Source: an uncultured Chloroflexota bacterium
Lineage (GTDB): Bacteria > Chloroflexota > Dehalococcoidia > Lucifugimonadales > UBA1127
Reading direction: 5' to 3'
Assembly: GCA_913045315.1 (NCBI GenBank)
Contig: CAJWQJ010000005.1
Coordinates: 1 to 64,000 of the forward strand
Length of the DNA stretch: 64,000 nucleotides
Shown here: positions 43,636 to 52,685 of the stretch, one piece after another
Position numbering within the stretch: the first letter of the stretch is position 1
Layout: the number at the start of each line of letters is the position of its first letter
Program-made: the position numbers and the translations under genes
Notes under the pieces: model-generated
What the model was told of the DNA's origin: nothing
The model's input: the letters and a program-made list of their open reading frames with translations, nothing else
Databases searched by the model: none

Positions 43636-44889
43636 TCAACACTTAAGGGCATTAGAGCTTTTAGAAAGAAGATTAGCAGATTGCCATTGTAAAAGTAGCA
43701 ACATTAATTTTGGCCACAACCTTAATGGCAAGTTGCGAAGACCTCCCCACACAATTTTAGGGGTAAAAAGATTAGAAAAAAGAATCGTAGGAAAATCAAT
43801 ATCACCATATTCAGATGCTACATTTCGAATTTCATCATTAGTAAATAAATTTAAAAAGCTTTCTATTTCATGATTAGAAAACTTCATAAGAATTTCCCTT
43901 AACGCAGCACCTAGTAATAGTTGTTGTCCTATTTTCCTTTTCCAAATTTTTTCATATTCCAATAGTTTTTTGCGTGAAATATCTTCTTTTTTAAGCGCAT
44001 CATTTGCAACATTACCAGCAATCTCACCTGCCAATAAGCTTGTATAGATTCCTCCACCCGAAGTAGATTTAACTTGACCAGCAACATCACCAGCAAGCAT
44101 TGATTTTGATGACGTGAAATTCCTTCGAACTTTTATTGGAATCACTCCTCCTTGCAATTTAAGGAATTGTGCCGCCCTAAGATGTTTATGTCTATCAATC
44201 AGTTTTCCTAATAAATGTTTTGGTGAGATTCTTGAATTTGACGATCCAATTCCTAATCGTGAAATTCCTTCTTGGGCTGGAATCAGCCATCCAAACCATC
44301 CAGGAGCCAAATCTGAATCAACAAATACTTCTACCATATCTCGTCTTAAGGATGTATTTGCAATTTCTCCACCTGTAGCAAGGATAACGTCTTCCATAGA
44401 ACCAAAATCTACGTTATGCGAAATCATTGATTTTGAACCATCTGCCCTTATAACGATTGAAGAGTATATTGTCATTTCTTTATTTTTACGTCTAACCGCT
44501 ATTTTTACCCCTTTATCATTCTCTTCAATTGATAAAACTCTAGTCTCAAGCATTAAATCAGCACCTAAGTCTTGAGCACTATCGGATAATAATAAATCAA
44601 ATTTTTGACGATCAATAACTAAAGCGTATTCTTTATCTCCACCTAATACTATTTGTCTGTCAAATGGAGTATGTACTATAGCACCAGAAATTTGATTTAA
44701 TACTATTTTCTTTTTGTCAATTCCAGCATGATCTAGGGTCCTTGTAGTTACCAATCCAGCACAATGGACTGGATTGCCAATCGTCTTATGTTCTTCAATT
44801 AACGCAACTTTAAAACCCGATTTTGCTACTTGTTGAGCCGTCATAGAACCTGCTGGTCCAGATCCAACAACTACCACGTCATATTTCAT
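43636..44889 (-). CDS. Geranylgeranyl reductase-family FAD oxidoreductase
   Basis: A 417-residue FAD-dependent oxidoreductase. The dinucleotide motif VVVGSGPAGSMTAQQVAKSG opens the protein, followed by the family signature NPVHCAGLVTTRTL, an internal PGWFGWLIPAQEG and LAGDVAGQVKSTSGGGIYTS. Family members reduce isoprenoid double bonds of menaquinone, chlorophyll or lipid side chains. The actual substrate here is not known. The gene stands upstream of the RNase gene with a 56-base gap. Confidence 0.87.
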   Translation of the reverse strand: MKYDVVVVGSGPAGSMTAQQVAKSGFKVALIEEHKTIGNPVHCAGLVTTRTLDHAGIDKKKIVLNQISGAIVHTPFDRQIVLGGDKEYALVIDRQKFDLLLSDSAQDLGADLMLETRVLSIEENDKGVKIAVRRKNKEMTIYSSIVIRADGSKSMISHNVDFGSMEDVILATGGEIANTSLRRDMVEVFVDSDLAPGWFGWLIPAQEGISRLGIGSSNSRISPKHLLGKLIDRHKHLRAAQFLKLQGGVIPIKVRRNFTSSKSMLAGDVAGQVKSTSGGGIYTSLLAGEIAGNVANDALKKEDISRKKLLEYEKIWKRKIGQQLLLGAALREILMKFSNHEIESFLNLFTNDEIRNVASEYGDIDFPTILFSNLFTPKIVWGGLRNLPLRLWPKLMLLLLQWQSANLLSKSSNALKC

Positions 44890-44949
44890 CTTTTCTATCC
44901 GTATAAAGAATTAACGATGCCGATAATGTTTGTATTGTTAATTAAGATG

Positions 44950-44978
44950 ATGACCAATCCAAACATTATCATTATAAT
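44950..44978 (+). promoter_or_regulatory. Predicted promoter of glycosyltransferase gene
   Basis: A perfect TATAAT (44973-44978) lies 17 bases after ATGACC (44950-44955). Transcription would start near 44985, so the ATG at 45009 is the likely start of the gene rather than the GTG at 44985. Confidence 0.4.
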
Positions 44979-45008
44979 TTTTCAGTGAGAACAAAGAAAG
45001 TCTGGTAT

Positions 45009-45755
45009 ATGAAGATTTTAAATCCAACTTTATCGATAATTATTCCTGCATACAATGAAGAAAATAGAATTCTTCCAACTTTAGAATCATATTATAATTA
45101 TTTTACCAAAATAAACCCTAAAGATAATTTAGAAATTATAGTTGTTCTGAATGGTTGTACTGACGCAACACTCGAAGTTGTAAAAAAATTCGCATATACA
45201 AATAAGGGAGTACGCTGGCTTGAGTATCACGAAATACTTGGAAAAGGGGGTGCAATAATCGAAGGATTGAAAAATTCTTTTGGTGAACATATAGCTATTG
45301 TTGACGCTGATAACATGATAGTAGCAGAAGAAACATCAAAATTAATTGATCAATTAAGCAACAATAATGATATCTGCATAGGATGGAGAAAATTCCACTC
45401 TAAAAAACAACCAGTAGTGAGAAAAATTGCAAGTTTCTTAGTCCGAAAATGGACTAAGTGGATAATAAGGGTGCCATTTCATGATACTCAATGTGGAGCG
45501 AAAGCCATCACAAAAGAATCTAATTCCCATATACTTCCTCATTTAACTGAAACTGGATGGACATTGGATATTCAAATGTTGGTTATAGGAATAAATTTAA
45601 ACAAGAAAATTACAGAAGTAGAATTAAAATGGGAACACAAAATCGAAAATTCTAAATTAAGTTTATTTAGAGGTGCTTTTGAGTTATTGGCAACAACAAT
45701 TAGACTGGGATTAAAGAGATCCAAATATAAAAAATTAATTCATAAAGATCCTTGA
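45009..45755 (+). CDS. GT2 glycosyltransferase, ALG5-like
   Basis: A family 2 glycosyltransferase of 248 residues. The GT-A fold start LSIIIPAYNEENRILPTLE, the middle GKGGAIIEGLKNSFGEHI, the metal-binding IVDADNMI and FHDTQCGAKAI resemble dolichyl/polyprenyl-phosphate glucosyltransferases. No transmembrane helix is evident. ATG 45009 is chosen from the promoter position. The last 16 bases overlap the end of the convergent second GT2 gene; both may work on polyprenyl-phosphate sugars. Confidence 0.82.
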   Translation: MKILNPTLSIIIPAYNEENRILPTLESYYNYFTKINPKDNLEIIVVLNGCTDATLEVVKKFAYTNKGVRWLEYHEILGKGGAIIEGLKNSFGEHIAIVDADNMIVAEETSKLIDQLSNNNDICIGWRKFHSKKQPVVRKIASFLVRKWTKWIIRVPFHDTQCGAKAITKESNSHILPHLTETGWTLDIQMLVIGINLNKKITEVELKWEHKIENSKLSLFRGAFELLATTIRLGLKRSKYKKLIHKDP

Positions 45756-46471
45756 ATGAATTTTTTGAACCTTAAGAAAACCATTAACTTCATAGCTTCC
45801 AAAATTATAGAAAAATTAAATTTTGAAACTCCGCGAACCCTATCATTAAACAATATTGGATACTCAATTACATCTAAGTTTAAATATTGGCAATGATATG
45901 CCATCTCAATCTGAAAAGAAAATCCCTTTGAATAAAATTTTTGCATTGGTATTTTTTTTAAAACCTCAGATTTATAGGCTTTAAATCCAGAAGTAATATC
46001 AATAGGTTTAAGTCCCAAAAATCGCTTGGTAATAAAATTTCCACAAGAACTTATTATTTTTCTTGTCAAATTCCAATCAGAATCTACTTTACCATCTTGA
46101 ACGTATCTAGAACCAACTACAACATCACACTCTGACAAGATTTTTAACATTTTAGGAATTGCTTCTGGTGGATGGGAAAGATCAGCATCCATTTGAATAA
46201 TATAATCTACTGCTTGATTACAAGCATACCCTAATCCACATATATAAGCTGATCCCATCCCTAATTTCTTTTCACGTTTTATCACATTGATTTCAAGGCC
46301 TATTGAATCACCTGTTTCCTTGGCAACATATGCTGTGCCATCAGGTGATAAATCATCAACAATTACCACTTTCAATTCATATAAATCAAGATCGGCTAAT
46401 CTTCTAAGTAGCTCAGGAATATTTCCGACTTCGTTATACGTAGGAACAACAATAACAACTTTGTTACACAT
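45740..46471 (-). CDS. Polyprenyl-phosphate mannosyltransferase-like GT2
   Basis: A 243-residue GT2 enzyme like dolichol-phosphate mannosyltransferase (DPM1). VVIVVPTYNEVGNIPELLRRL, VVIVDDLSPDGTAYVAKE, KLGMGSAYICGLGYA, QMDADLSHPPEAIPKML and DITSGFKAYKSEVLK are all present. It lacks the C-terminal GtrA-like membrane part, so it would be a soluble or peripheral enzyme that loads mannose on a lipid carrier. It is convergent with the other GT2 gene and divergent from the LysR gene. Confidence 0.88.
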   Translation of the reverse strand: MCNKVVIVVPTYNEVGNIPELLRRLADLDLYELKVVIVDDLSPDGTAYVAKETGDSIGLEINVIKREKKLGMGSAYICGLGYACNQAVDYIIQMDADLSHPPEAIPKMLKILSECDVVVGSRYVQDGKVDSDWNLTRKIISSCGNFITKRFLGLKPIDITSGFKAYKSEVLKKIPMQKFYSKGFSFQIEMAYHCQYLNLDVIEYPILFNDRVRGVSKFNFSIILEAMKLMVFLRFKKFIQGSL

Positions 46472-46560
46472 TATCAGTTTGCCCGTTTTTTGTGAAAGAA
46501 TGAACTGCAGTATACAATAAACTCGTATATATTTAGATTAATTAATCAGTTGAGGAAATA

Positions 46561-47466
46561 ATGGACTTAGGTCAATTAGAGGCATTTCTTGAGGTTGCAA
46601 GACATGGTAGATTCCACAAAGCTGCTGAAGAGCTTTATTTGACACAACCTTCTTTGAGTGCTCGAATTCAAAAACTTGAAATAGATTTAAATGTAGTCTT
46701 GTTTCATAGAACTGCAAGAGGGGTACGATTAACAGAACCTGGACGCCTTCTGTTACCTTACGCACAACGCGTACTTACTGCAGTTTCTCAAGCAAGAGAA
46801 ACTCTTCATGCCGCAGAACAATTAAAGGGTGGCAGTCTTAGGATTGGAACTGCAAGAACCGTCGGAGCATACGTGCTTCCATCAATTCTAGAAGAATTCC
46901 ATAAAAATCATCCTATGGTCGATGCAAATATTCGTACTGGCAGATCATCAGAGGTCTTACAGATGGTCGTAAACGAAGAAGTGGCAATCGGGTTGGCTAG
47001 AAATCTAAGACATCCAGATATTCTCACTTTGCCACTATATGAAGAAGAAGTAGTTCTAGTAACTCATCCAGATCATATGTACGCAAATAATGAGCACGTA
47101 AGCATTTTTGACATTGCTCGCGAACCATTAATTTTATATGATCGAGAATCTTCTTTCTTTCAATTAATTGATTCAGTATGTAGGGAAGCAAGCATCGTTC
47201 CAAACGTATCGATGGAATTAGATAGTGTTGAAGCAACTAAAAGAATGATAGAAAGAGGCTTGGGAATTTCACTTTTGCCAATACACAGCATATCACTTGA
47301 AGTAAATGAAAATAGACTTGCAAAAGTAAAAATCAAACACGATCAAGAAGTAACCGTACCAACTGCAATCTTAATAAGAGATTCAGCCCCTTATAGCCCG
47401 GCAGTACTTGCTTTCATCGATATACTACGCGATATATATAATACCAATATCAAGTTAAATGGATAG
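46561..47466 (+). CDS. LysR-family transcriptional regulator
   Basis: A DNA-binding regulator of 301 residues. The N-terminal helix-turn-helix reads FHKAAEELYLTQPSLSARIQ, and the adjoining linker has LFHRTARGVRLTEPGRLLLPYA. The effector domain begins around residue 90 with GGSLRIGTARTVGAYVLP. GAGGAAATA precedes the ATG. Its target is unknown; it is divergent from a GT2 gene and tail-to-tail with etfA. A weak hairpin AGATTTC/GAAATCT (47472-47489) follows the stop. Confidence 0.92.
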   Translation: MDLGQLEAFLEVARHGRFHKAAEELYLTQPSLSARIQKLEIDLNVVLFHRTARGVRLTEPGRLLLPYAQRVLTAVSQARETLHAAEQLKGGSLRIGTARTVGAYVLPSILEEFHKNHPMVDANIRTGRSSEVLQMVVNEEVAIGLARNLRHPDILTLPLYEEEVVLVTHPDHMYANNEHVSIFDIAREPLILYDRESSFFQLIDSVCREASIVPNVSMELDSVEATKRMIERGLGISLLPIHSISLEVNENRLAKVKIKHDQEVTVPTAILIRDSAPYSPAVLAFIDILRDIYNTNIKLNG

Positions 47467-47579
47467 CTAACAGATTTCATAGGAAATCTTAAACAACATG
47501 CATCGAATTAACACGAAAAGCTATATGTTTAAAATTAAATCTTCTTTAAGTATTAAGAAAATTAATATTCTTTATTGGT

Positions 47580-48563
47580 TCAAGAAAGTTCTTTAACCAT
47601 ATTCAGAAAAGCTGTGGTAACTTTTTCCCAATCTCCTACTACTCCAAAATTGGCAGCTTTGAATATATTTGCCTCTTCATCACGATTTATCGCTATAACA
47701 TTTTTTACGGCTGACATGCCAGCTAAATGTTGACTTGCTCCAGAAATAGCTATCGCAAAATAAGTATCTGCAGAAACGGTTTTTCCTGTAAGTCCTACCT
47801 GATGTGCATATGGAATCCAGCCAGCATCGCAAGCAGCCCTTGAAGCTCCTAATGCTCCACCTAATTGTGTTGCAAGTTCCTGTAGTATATCAAACGGTTC
47901 AGGTCCCCCTAAACCTCTTCCACCACTCACAACAATTCCAGCATCTTCTAGACGAATCCCTTCAGATTCAACCTTCTGTCGATCAACTAAATTTATTCTA
48001 CTAGTTAAATCTCCAGCACTATCAGTAAGATCAATTACTTCCCCAGAACGAGAACTATCTTCAATAGCAGCATCATAAGACTTAGCTTTAATCACTGCTA
48101 CTCCAAAATCACCAGTAAATGTTACTCGTGCAACTGAGGCACCTCCATAAACAGGGCGCTCTAACACTACTGAGTCTCCATCAATTTCAACACTCGTGCA
48201 ATCTTGAGCAAACCCAGAATTGACTCGAAAAGCTAGTCGAGGAGCAGTATCTCTAGCAATAAGAGTTCGTCCAAAAAGAACTACTTTTGGTGAAGTGTTA
48301 CCAATTACAGCTTCATAAGCTTTAACTAGGGAGTCTGAATTTATTTCATTAAACACTGGAGAGGTAATGGTATATACCTTGGAAGCTCCCAAAGATATAA
48401 TTTTTTGAGGAAGTGAACCAGAATCAGAAGAACACAATGCAGCTAAAACTTCTCCTCCGGATTGCTTCGCTAATCCATTTGCAGCAGTGAGAATTTCAGC
48501 AGCAGTGGAATCTAGTGAACCCTCAGCATGATCAATCATTACTAATATATCATTATTTGCCAT
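47580..48563 (-). CDS. etfA: Electron transfer flavoprotein alpha subunit
   Basis: FAD-binding subunit of the ETF heterodimer that takes electrons from acyl-CoA and other dehydrogenases. The C-terminal FAD domain is clear: VVSGGRGLGGPEPF, GASRAACDAGWIPYAHQVGL, AIAISGASQHLAGM and VIAINRDEEANIFKAANFG. It has 327 residues, normal. AGGAG precedes the ATG. It follows etfB on the minus strand. The ETF dehydrogenase is not in this window. Confidence 0.96.
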   Translation of the reverse strand: MANNDILVMIDHAEGSLDSTAAEILTAANGLAKQSGGEVLAALCSSDSGSLPQKIISLGASKVYTITSPVFNEINSDSLVKAYEAVIGNTSPKVVLFGRTLIARDTAPRLAFRVNSGFAQDCTSVEIDGDSVVLERPVYGGASVARVTFTGDFGVAVIKAKSYDAAIEDSSRSGEVIDLTDSAGDLTSRINLVDRQKVESEGIRLEDAGIVVSGGRGLGGPEPFDILQELATQLGGALGASRAACDAGWIPYAHQVGLTGKTVSADTYFAIAISGASQHLAGMSAVKNVIAINRDEEANIFKAANFGVVGDWEKVTTAFLNMVKELS

Positions 48564-48618
48564 ATAGTTTACTCCTAGAATTATTTAAGGATTTAGATTT
48601 ATTTTTTAAGTTTAAATT

Positions 48619-49416
48619 TTATATTATCTTTGCTTCTCTAAGTTTTAAGGCAAGATTTCTACCTTTTTCTTCATCATCATCACCGTCAATATATTCACAT
48701 TCGGTTTCAGTTACTGGAACAAAAATTTCTTTTATCTCAACTTTTGCCTGAACAGCATTTTCATCCAGCCCTAAGTCAGAAAGGCTCCAAACAGTTGGTT
48801 GCTTCTTAGAAGCAGCCATAATTCCTCTGAGATTTGGGTATCTAGGTTGACCAATTTCATTACTTACTGTAACCAAAGCTGGTAGAGATACCTCAACTGT
48901 TTCATTACCATCATCCATTACACGAGCAACAGAAGCACTCGAATCATTTACAGTCAAACCCATTGCCATAGTAACCGGAGGAATATCAAGTATTTCCGCA
49001 ACACCTAGAGGAACCGTAGCTTGATCATAGTCACTTGCTTGTCTACCACAAAGAATAAGATCAAAGTCTCCTGCCTTTTTTATTGCGGCCGAAAGAACCT
49101 GAGCTGTTCCATATGCATCAAGTCCAATTATTGAAGGATCGTCTACAAGAATTAATTCATCCGACCCCATTGATAATGTTTTCTTAATAACATCCATTAC
49201 GAAACCACTACCTGCAGAAAGAACAGTAACAGTCCCACCTACAGCTTCCTTAATCTTTAACGCTGCTTCAACAGCATTTTCATCATAACCATTTACGACA
49301 GGTGGAACATTCCCTGGTGCTTCCATTCGCTTTGCATCATTGTCAATCTTCAATGCTCCAGCAGGAGTTTCAGGATCAAGGACTTGCTTCGCGGTTACAA
49401 GTATATTAATAGGCAT
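48619..49416 (-). CDS. etfB: Electron transfer flavoprotein beta subunit
   Basis: AMP-binding subunit of ETF. INILVTAKQVLDPETP, NGYDENAVEAALKIKE, TVLSAGS, DLILCGRQASDYDQATVPLG and the membrane-partner loop near LRGIMAASKKQPTVWSL are characteristic. It has 265 residues from ATG 49416, which follows GGAGGG; a TTG at 49428 overlaps that site and is rejected. The pair etfB-etfA points to acyl-CoA or similar oxidation, in keeping with the CoA-transferases elsewhere. Confidence 0.95.
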   Translation of the reverse strand: MPINILVTAKQVLDPETPAGALKIDNDAKRMEAPGNVPPVVNGYDENAVEAALKIKEAVGGTVTVLSAGSGFVMDVIKKTLSMGSDELILVDDPSIIGLDAYGTAQVLSAAIKKAGDFDLILCGRQASDYDQATVPLGVAEILDIPPVTMAMGLTVNDSSASVARVMDDGNETVEVSLPALVTVSNEIGQPRYPNLRGIMAASKKQPTVWSLSDLGLDENAVQAKVEIKEIFVPVTETECEYIDGDDDEEKGRNLALKLREAKII

Positions 49417-49549
49417 CAAACCCTCCAATTATTGGTAATCTAAAATTATACACATCAGGAATATTATTATCCGCATCTCTATACCCTGATCATGCTATTC
49501 TATAATTTTATTTGCTAATTGATCAACATGCCACATGAAAAGAGGCAAT

Positions 49550-50668
49550 ATGAGGATACAAAAAAAATTATTATTATTTCGAATGTTTATAGTTCTTTGT
49601 CTTTTTCTTAGTGTAAATACTCACGAAAAATTTATTCAAACAGCTGTTAATAGAATTTTAGGAAATCATTCATTCTCATTGTTTAATTATCATGTTAAAT
49701 ACTTACCAAATAAAGCTTGGAATCTCATCACTAGGATAAATTCTGACACCAATTATGAAACTTTTGTAATTACAAATTATTTCAGTTCTAGGGCAAGTTT
49801 GAATAACAACATTAAAAAACAACGTCTTGCTGCAGAAATTAAACTCAAATCCATTATTGAATATGAATTGGTTAATCAAAATCTAGGAATTGGGGATTCA
49901 GAAACACTTTTCCCACCATTATTTGTAAACTTAAAATCTCCACCACAATTATTGGTTGTTTCTCCAAGGGATAACATTAAAATCATTGCTAAGAAATTAA
50001 TTAATCCAATATATGATATATCTGAAATTGAATCACTCGAACGTTTGATTGAAAAGGAAACAAGTGCTTCAGTTTTAATTGTAAATTTAGGGGGTATAGC
50101 AACTTACCCTCCACTAATAGCAGACAATGAATCATTAATTTTTACAATGGAAACTATAGCCCATGAATGGTTTCATCATTATTGGTTTTTTAAACCGCTA
50201 GGCTTCAATTACTTCAAATCATCCGAAATGACAATTTTAAATGAAACGGCAGCAGAAATCGTTGGTTCTGAAATTGCCAAGCTTGCATATGATAAATTAG
50301 AAATTAAACAAGATTCAAATATTATAAAAGCATCGGAAAAAACAAAATTTAATTTTAATGATGAGATGAGAGCAACTCGAACAGAACTAGACAAATTACT
50401 AAGACAAAATGAAATCAATAAAGCTGAATTATACTTAGAAAATCGAACATTGGCATTCCAAGAATCAGGGTTTAATATTAGAAAACTAAATCAAGCATAT
50501 TTTGCATTTTATGGAACATATGGGCAAAATCCAGCATCATCTACAACAATAACAGATGAGTTACAGTTACTAAGAAAAAAATCAAAGAATTTAGCAGATT
50601 TTATTAATACAGTATCTCGTTTTGGGAATTATAATGATTTCCTTTCCCATATCACAACAATAAGGTAA
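49550..50668 (+). CDS. Exported HExxH zinc-peptidase-like protein, unknown family
   Basis: A 372-residue protein of no family I recognise. The N-terminus is a basic start followed by a hydrophobic segment (about residues 8-21), a signal peptide or membrane anchor. HEWFHHY has H205, E206 and H209, and NETAAE has E232 and E236, so the HExxH zinc site with a downstream Glu of gluzincins is complete. SLIFTMETIA leads into it. The rest is charged and helical. ATG 49550 is chosen because AGAGG lies 4 bases upstream. A PAP2 gene follows 26 bases downstream, possibly in the same operon. Confidence 0.7.
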   Translation: MRIQKKLLLFRMFIVLCLFLSVNTHEKFIQTAVNRILGNHSFSLFNYHVKYLPNKAWNLITRINSDTNYETFVITNYFSSRASLNNNIKKQRLAAEIKLKSIIEYELVNQNLGIGDSETLFPPLFVNLKSPPQLLVVSPRDNIKIIAKKLINPIYDISEIESLERLIEKETSASVLIVNLGGIATYPPLIADNESLIFTMETIAHEWFHHYWFFKPLGFNYFKSSEMTILNETAAEIVGSEIAKLAYDKLEIKQDSNIIKASEKTKFNFNDEMRATRTELDKLLRQNEINKAELYLENRTLAFQESGFNIRKLNQAYFAFYGTYGQNPASSTTITDELQLLRKKSKNLADFINTVSRFGNYNDFLSHITTIR

Positions 50669-50694
50669 AAGATAGAAACAACTATTTTAAAAAT

Positions 50695-51306
50695 ATGAAT
50701 AAAAACATTAAAAATTTACAATTATATATATTATTCCCATCGTTAATAATCTTTTTTTTACTAGCTTTCATAAATAGCGAAGATGGAACAATGTATTTTG
50801 ATCAAAATATAAGAAATTTTGCACTAGGTATTTCTAATACAAACATCAAAGATTTAATGCAAATTATTTCCCTTCCAGGTACACTCTACGGAATATTGAT
50901 AACATCATTAACTTTATCAATATTCGCTTATTTCCGATTAAACCTAAAATCTTCTCTATTACCCCTTTTGATAGTTCCATTAGTGGCAATGAACGAAACT
51001 ATCAAACCACTGATAGGACGACCACGTCCGGGTGATGCTTCAAGTTTTGGTTTTCCTAGCAGTCATGCATTCGAAACTATTTTAGTTATGGGATTAATTT
51101 GGTTTATTTTTGTCAACAATAATTCCAAGGAAAGCTCAAAACGAATTCTTCTAGGCATTATGCTTTTATGGAGCACAGCAGTGGGGATTTCAAGAATATA
51201 TCTAGACAGGCATTGGTTTACAGACATTATTGGAGGATACGCATTAGGAATTATAATTTTATGCTTAACATTCTTCTTAGTAAACAGGATAAAAAGTAAT
51301 AATTAA
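50695..51306 (+). CDS. PAP2-family membrane phosphatase
   Basis: A 203-residue protein with about five to six transmembrane segments. The three catalytic PAP2 motifs are KPLIGRPRPGD, PSSHAFE (Ser in the usual PSGH place) and SRIYLDRHWFTD. It would remove phosphate from lipids such as phosphatidate or undecaprenyl pyrophosphate on the outer face of the membrane. Its 3' end overlaps the convergent flavin-reductase gene by 4 bases. Confidence 0.88.
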   Translation: MNKNIKNLQLYILFPSLIIFFLLAFINSEDGTMYFDQNIRNFALGISNTNIKDLMQIISLPGTLYGILITSLTLSIFAYFRLNLKSSLLPLLIVPLVAMNETIKPLIGRPRPGDASSFGFPSSHAFETILVMGLIWFIFVNNNSKESSKRILLGIMLLWSTAVGISRIYLDRHWFTDIIGGYALGIIILCLTFFLVNRIKSNN

Positions 51307-51794
51307 TCAGGATCCTCGTTTAAAGATAGATAATCCCCTTCATGGTACAACAAAGGCCAACCATCCTGCCCTTCAGCATATACAACTGTCCCAAGAAACA
51401 ATGTATGGTCACCAACCTCATAAGCCTCTGTAACTTCACAATCCATAAAGGTTAAAGCTCCATCCAGTATGCCAATACCATTATCTGACTTCCGAATCTC
51501 ACCTGGTAAAGCATCTCCTCTATTTTCTGGCTTCATAGCATAGAATTCAGCCCAATCCGTCTGGTCATCAGAAAGTATGTTTACTCCAAATCTCTTGTTA
51601 GTGGTAATGAAAGAATTAGACTGACGATCAATACCTACAGAAATTATTACCATGGGAGGGTCATTTGAAACTGACAAAACAGCATTTGCAGTCATCCCAT
51701 GAACATTATTCTCATGATCATTAGATGTAATAACTGTTACTCCAGTAGGAAATTTACTCCATGCTGATCGAAAGAGTTCTGAATTGACTTCCAC
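51303..51794 (-). CDS. Flavin reductase-like (DIM6/NTAB) protein
   Basis: A 163-residue FMN-binding split-barrel protein. The family blocks are KFPTGVTVITSNDHENNVHG, MTANAVLSVSNDPPMVIIS, TTNKRFGVNILSDDQ and EAYEVGDHTLFLGTVVYAEG with the GDHT/LFLG flavin site. It probably supplies reduced flavin to a monooxygenase. The start is GTG at 51794 with GGAGG upstream. The monooxygenase partner is not evident nearby. Confidence 0.87.
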   Translation of the reverse strand: MEVNSELFRSAWSKFPTGVTVITSNDHENNVHGMTANAVLSVSNDPPMVIISVGIDRQSNSFITTNKRFGVNILSDDQTDWAEFYAMKPENRGDALPGEIRKSDNGIGILDGALTFMDCEVTEAYEVGDHTLFLGTVVYAEGQDGWPLLYHEGDYLSLNEDPD

Positions 51795-51920
51795 AGTAAA
51801 CCTCCAATAATCTCTAACTTAAGCTTATGGTTAATTATAACTTTCAATAATTAATTGACAATAAGCCAGAAGTAAGAATTATAAATCAATCAATGCTTAC
51901 CCTGAACAGGTGCACTATAA

Positions 51921-52661
51921 ATGGTAAAGCCTAAAAAATTAGCATTTTCATCTAATCACTCAAAACAAGCCGAAGCAATGGAAACTGCCACAATAGAGCG
52001 TGTCGAACTTTTTAATCAAGGTTCTAATTACACATTTTTGGCAACATTATCTAATTCAGATACAAAAATACATGCGATTTACAAGCCAAGAAATGGAGAA
52101 ATTCCTTTGTATGACTTTCCTGAAGGTACTTTGTATAAAAGAGAACGAGCAGCGTATCTTCTTTCGCAAATGCTTGGATGGAAATTTATTCCAGCAACAA
52201 TAATCAAAGAAGGTCCGTATGGGATAGGATCTCTTCAGTATTATATTAATCATGATCCTTCAGAACATTATTTAAGCATGATGGAAACTCACGAGATTGA
52301 ATTTGCAATTATATGTATCTTCGATTGGATTTGTAACAATGCTGATAGAAAATCTGGACACATTATCTTTGGTAACGATGGAAATATATGGGGAATAGAC
52401 CAAGGATTAACATTCAATAAAGATTATAAACTGCGCACAGTAATATGGTATGAATCTGAAGAAAAAATTCCTGAATTTATTATTGCGAAATTATCAAAAT
52501 TACAAAATCAACTCTCAGGAAAAGGCATCATGGCTAAAGAAATTCAAGAATTATTGACAAAGGATGAATTAATTGCAACGATTCAACGAATACATGAAAT
52601 AATTAGACAAGGAACTTTCCCAGATATAAGGTTCGGACGAGCTCCTTGGCCTATAATATGA
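51921..52661 (+). CDS. SCO1664-family PI3/PI4-kinase-like protein
   Basis: A 246-residue protein of the SCO1664 type, distantly like phosphatidylinositol kinases and HipA. The Lys of AIYKPRNGE fits the ATP site, NNADRKSGHIIF the catalytic loop, and WGIDQGLTF the metal-binding Asp-x-Gly. The substrate is unknown. AGGTG upstream is a weak ribosome site. It is followed 24 bases later by a PAC2 protein; in actinobacteria similar genes lie close together, so the two likely work together. Confidence 0.78.
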   Translation: MVKPKKLAFSSNHSKQAEAMETATIERVELFNQGSNYTFLATLSNSDTKIHAIYKPRNGEIPLYDFPEGTLYKRERAAYLLSQMLGWKFIPATIIKEGPYGIGSLQYYINHDPSEHYLSMMETHEIEFAIICIFDWICNNADRKSGHIIFGNDGNIWGIDQGLTFNKDYKLRTVIWYESEEKIPEFIIAKLSKLQNQLSGKGIMAKEIQELLTKDELIATIQRIHEIIRQGTFPDIRFGRAPWPII

Positions 52662-52685
52662 GCTAAAATTCAATGGAGATAAATA

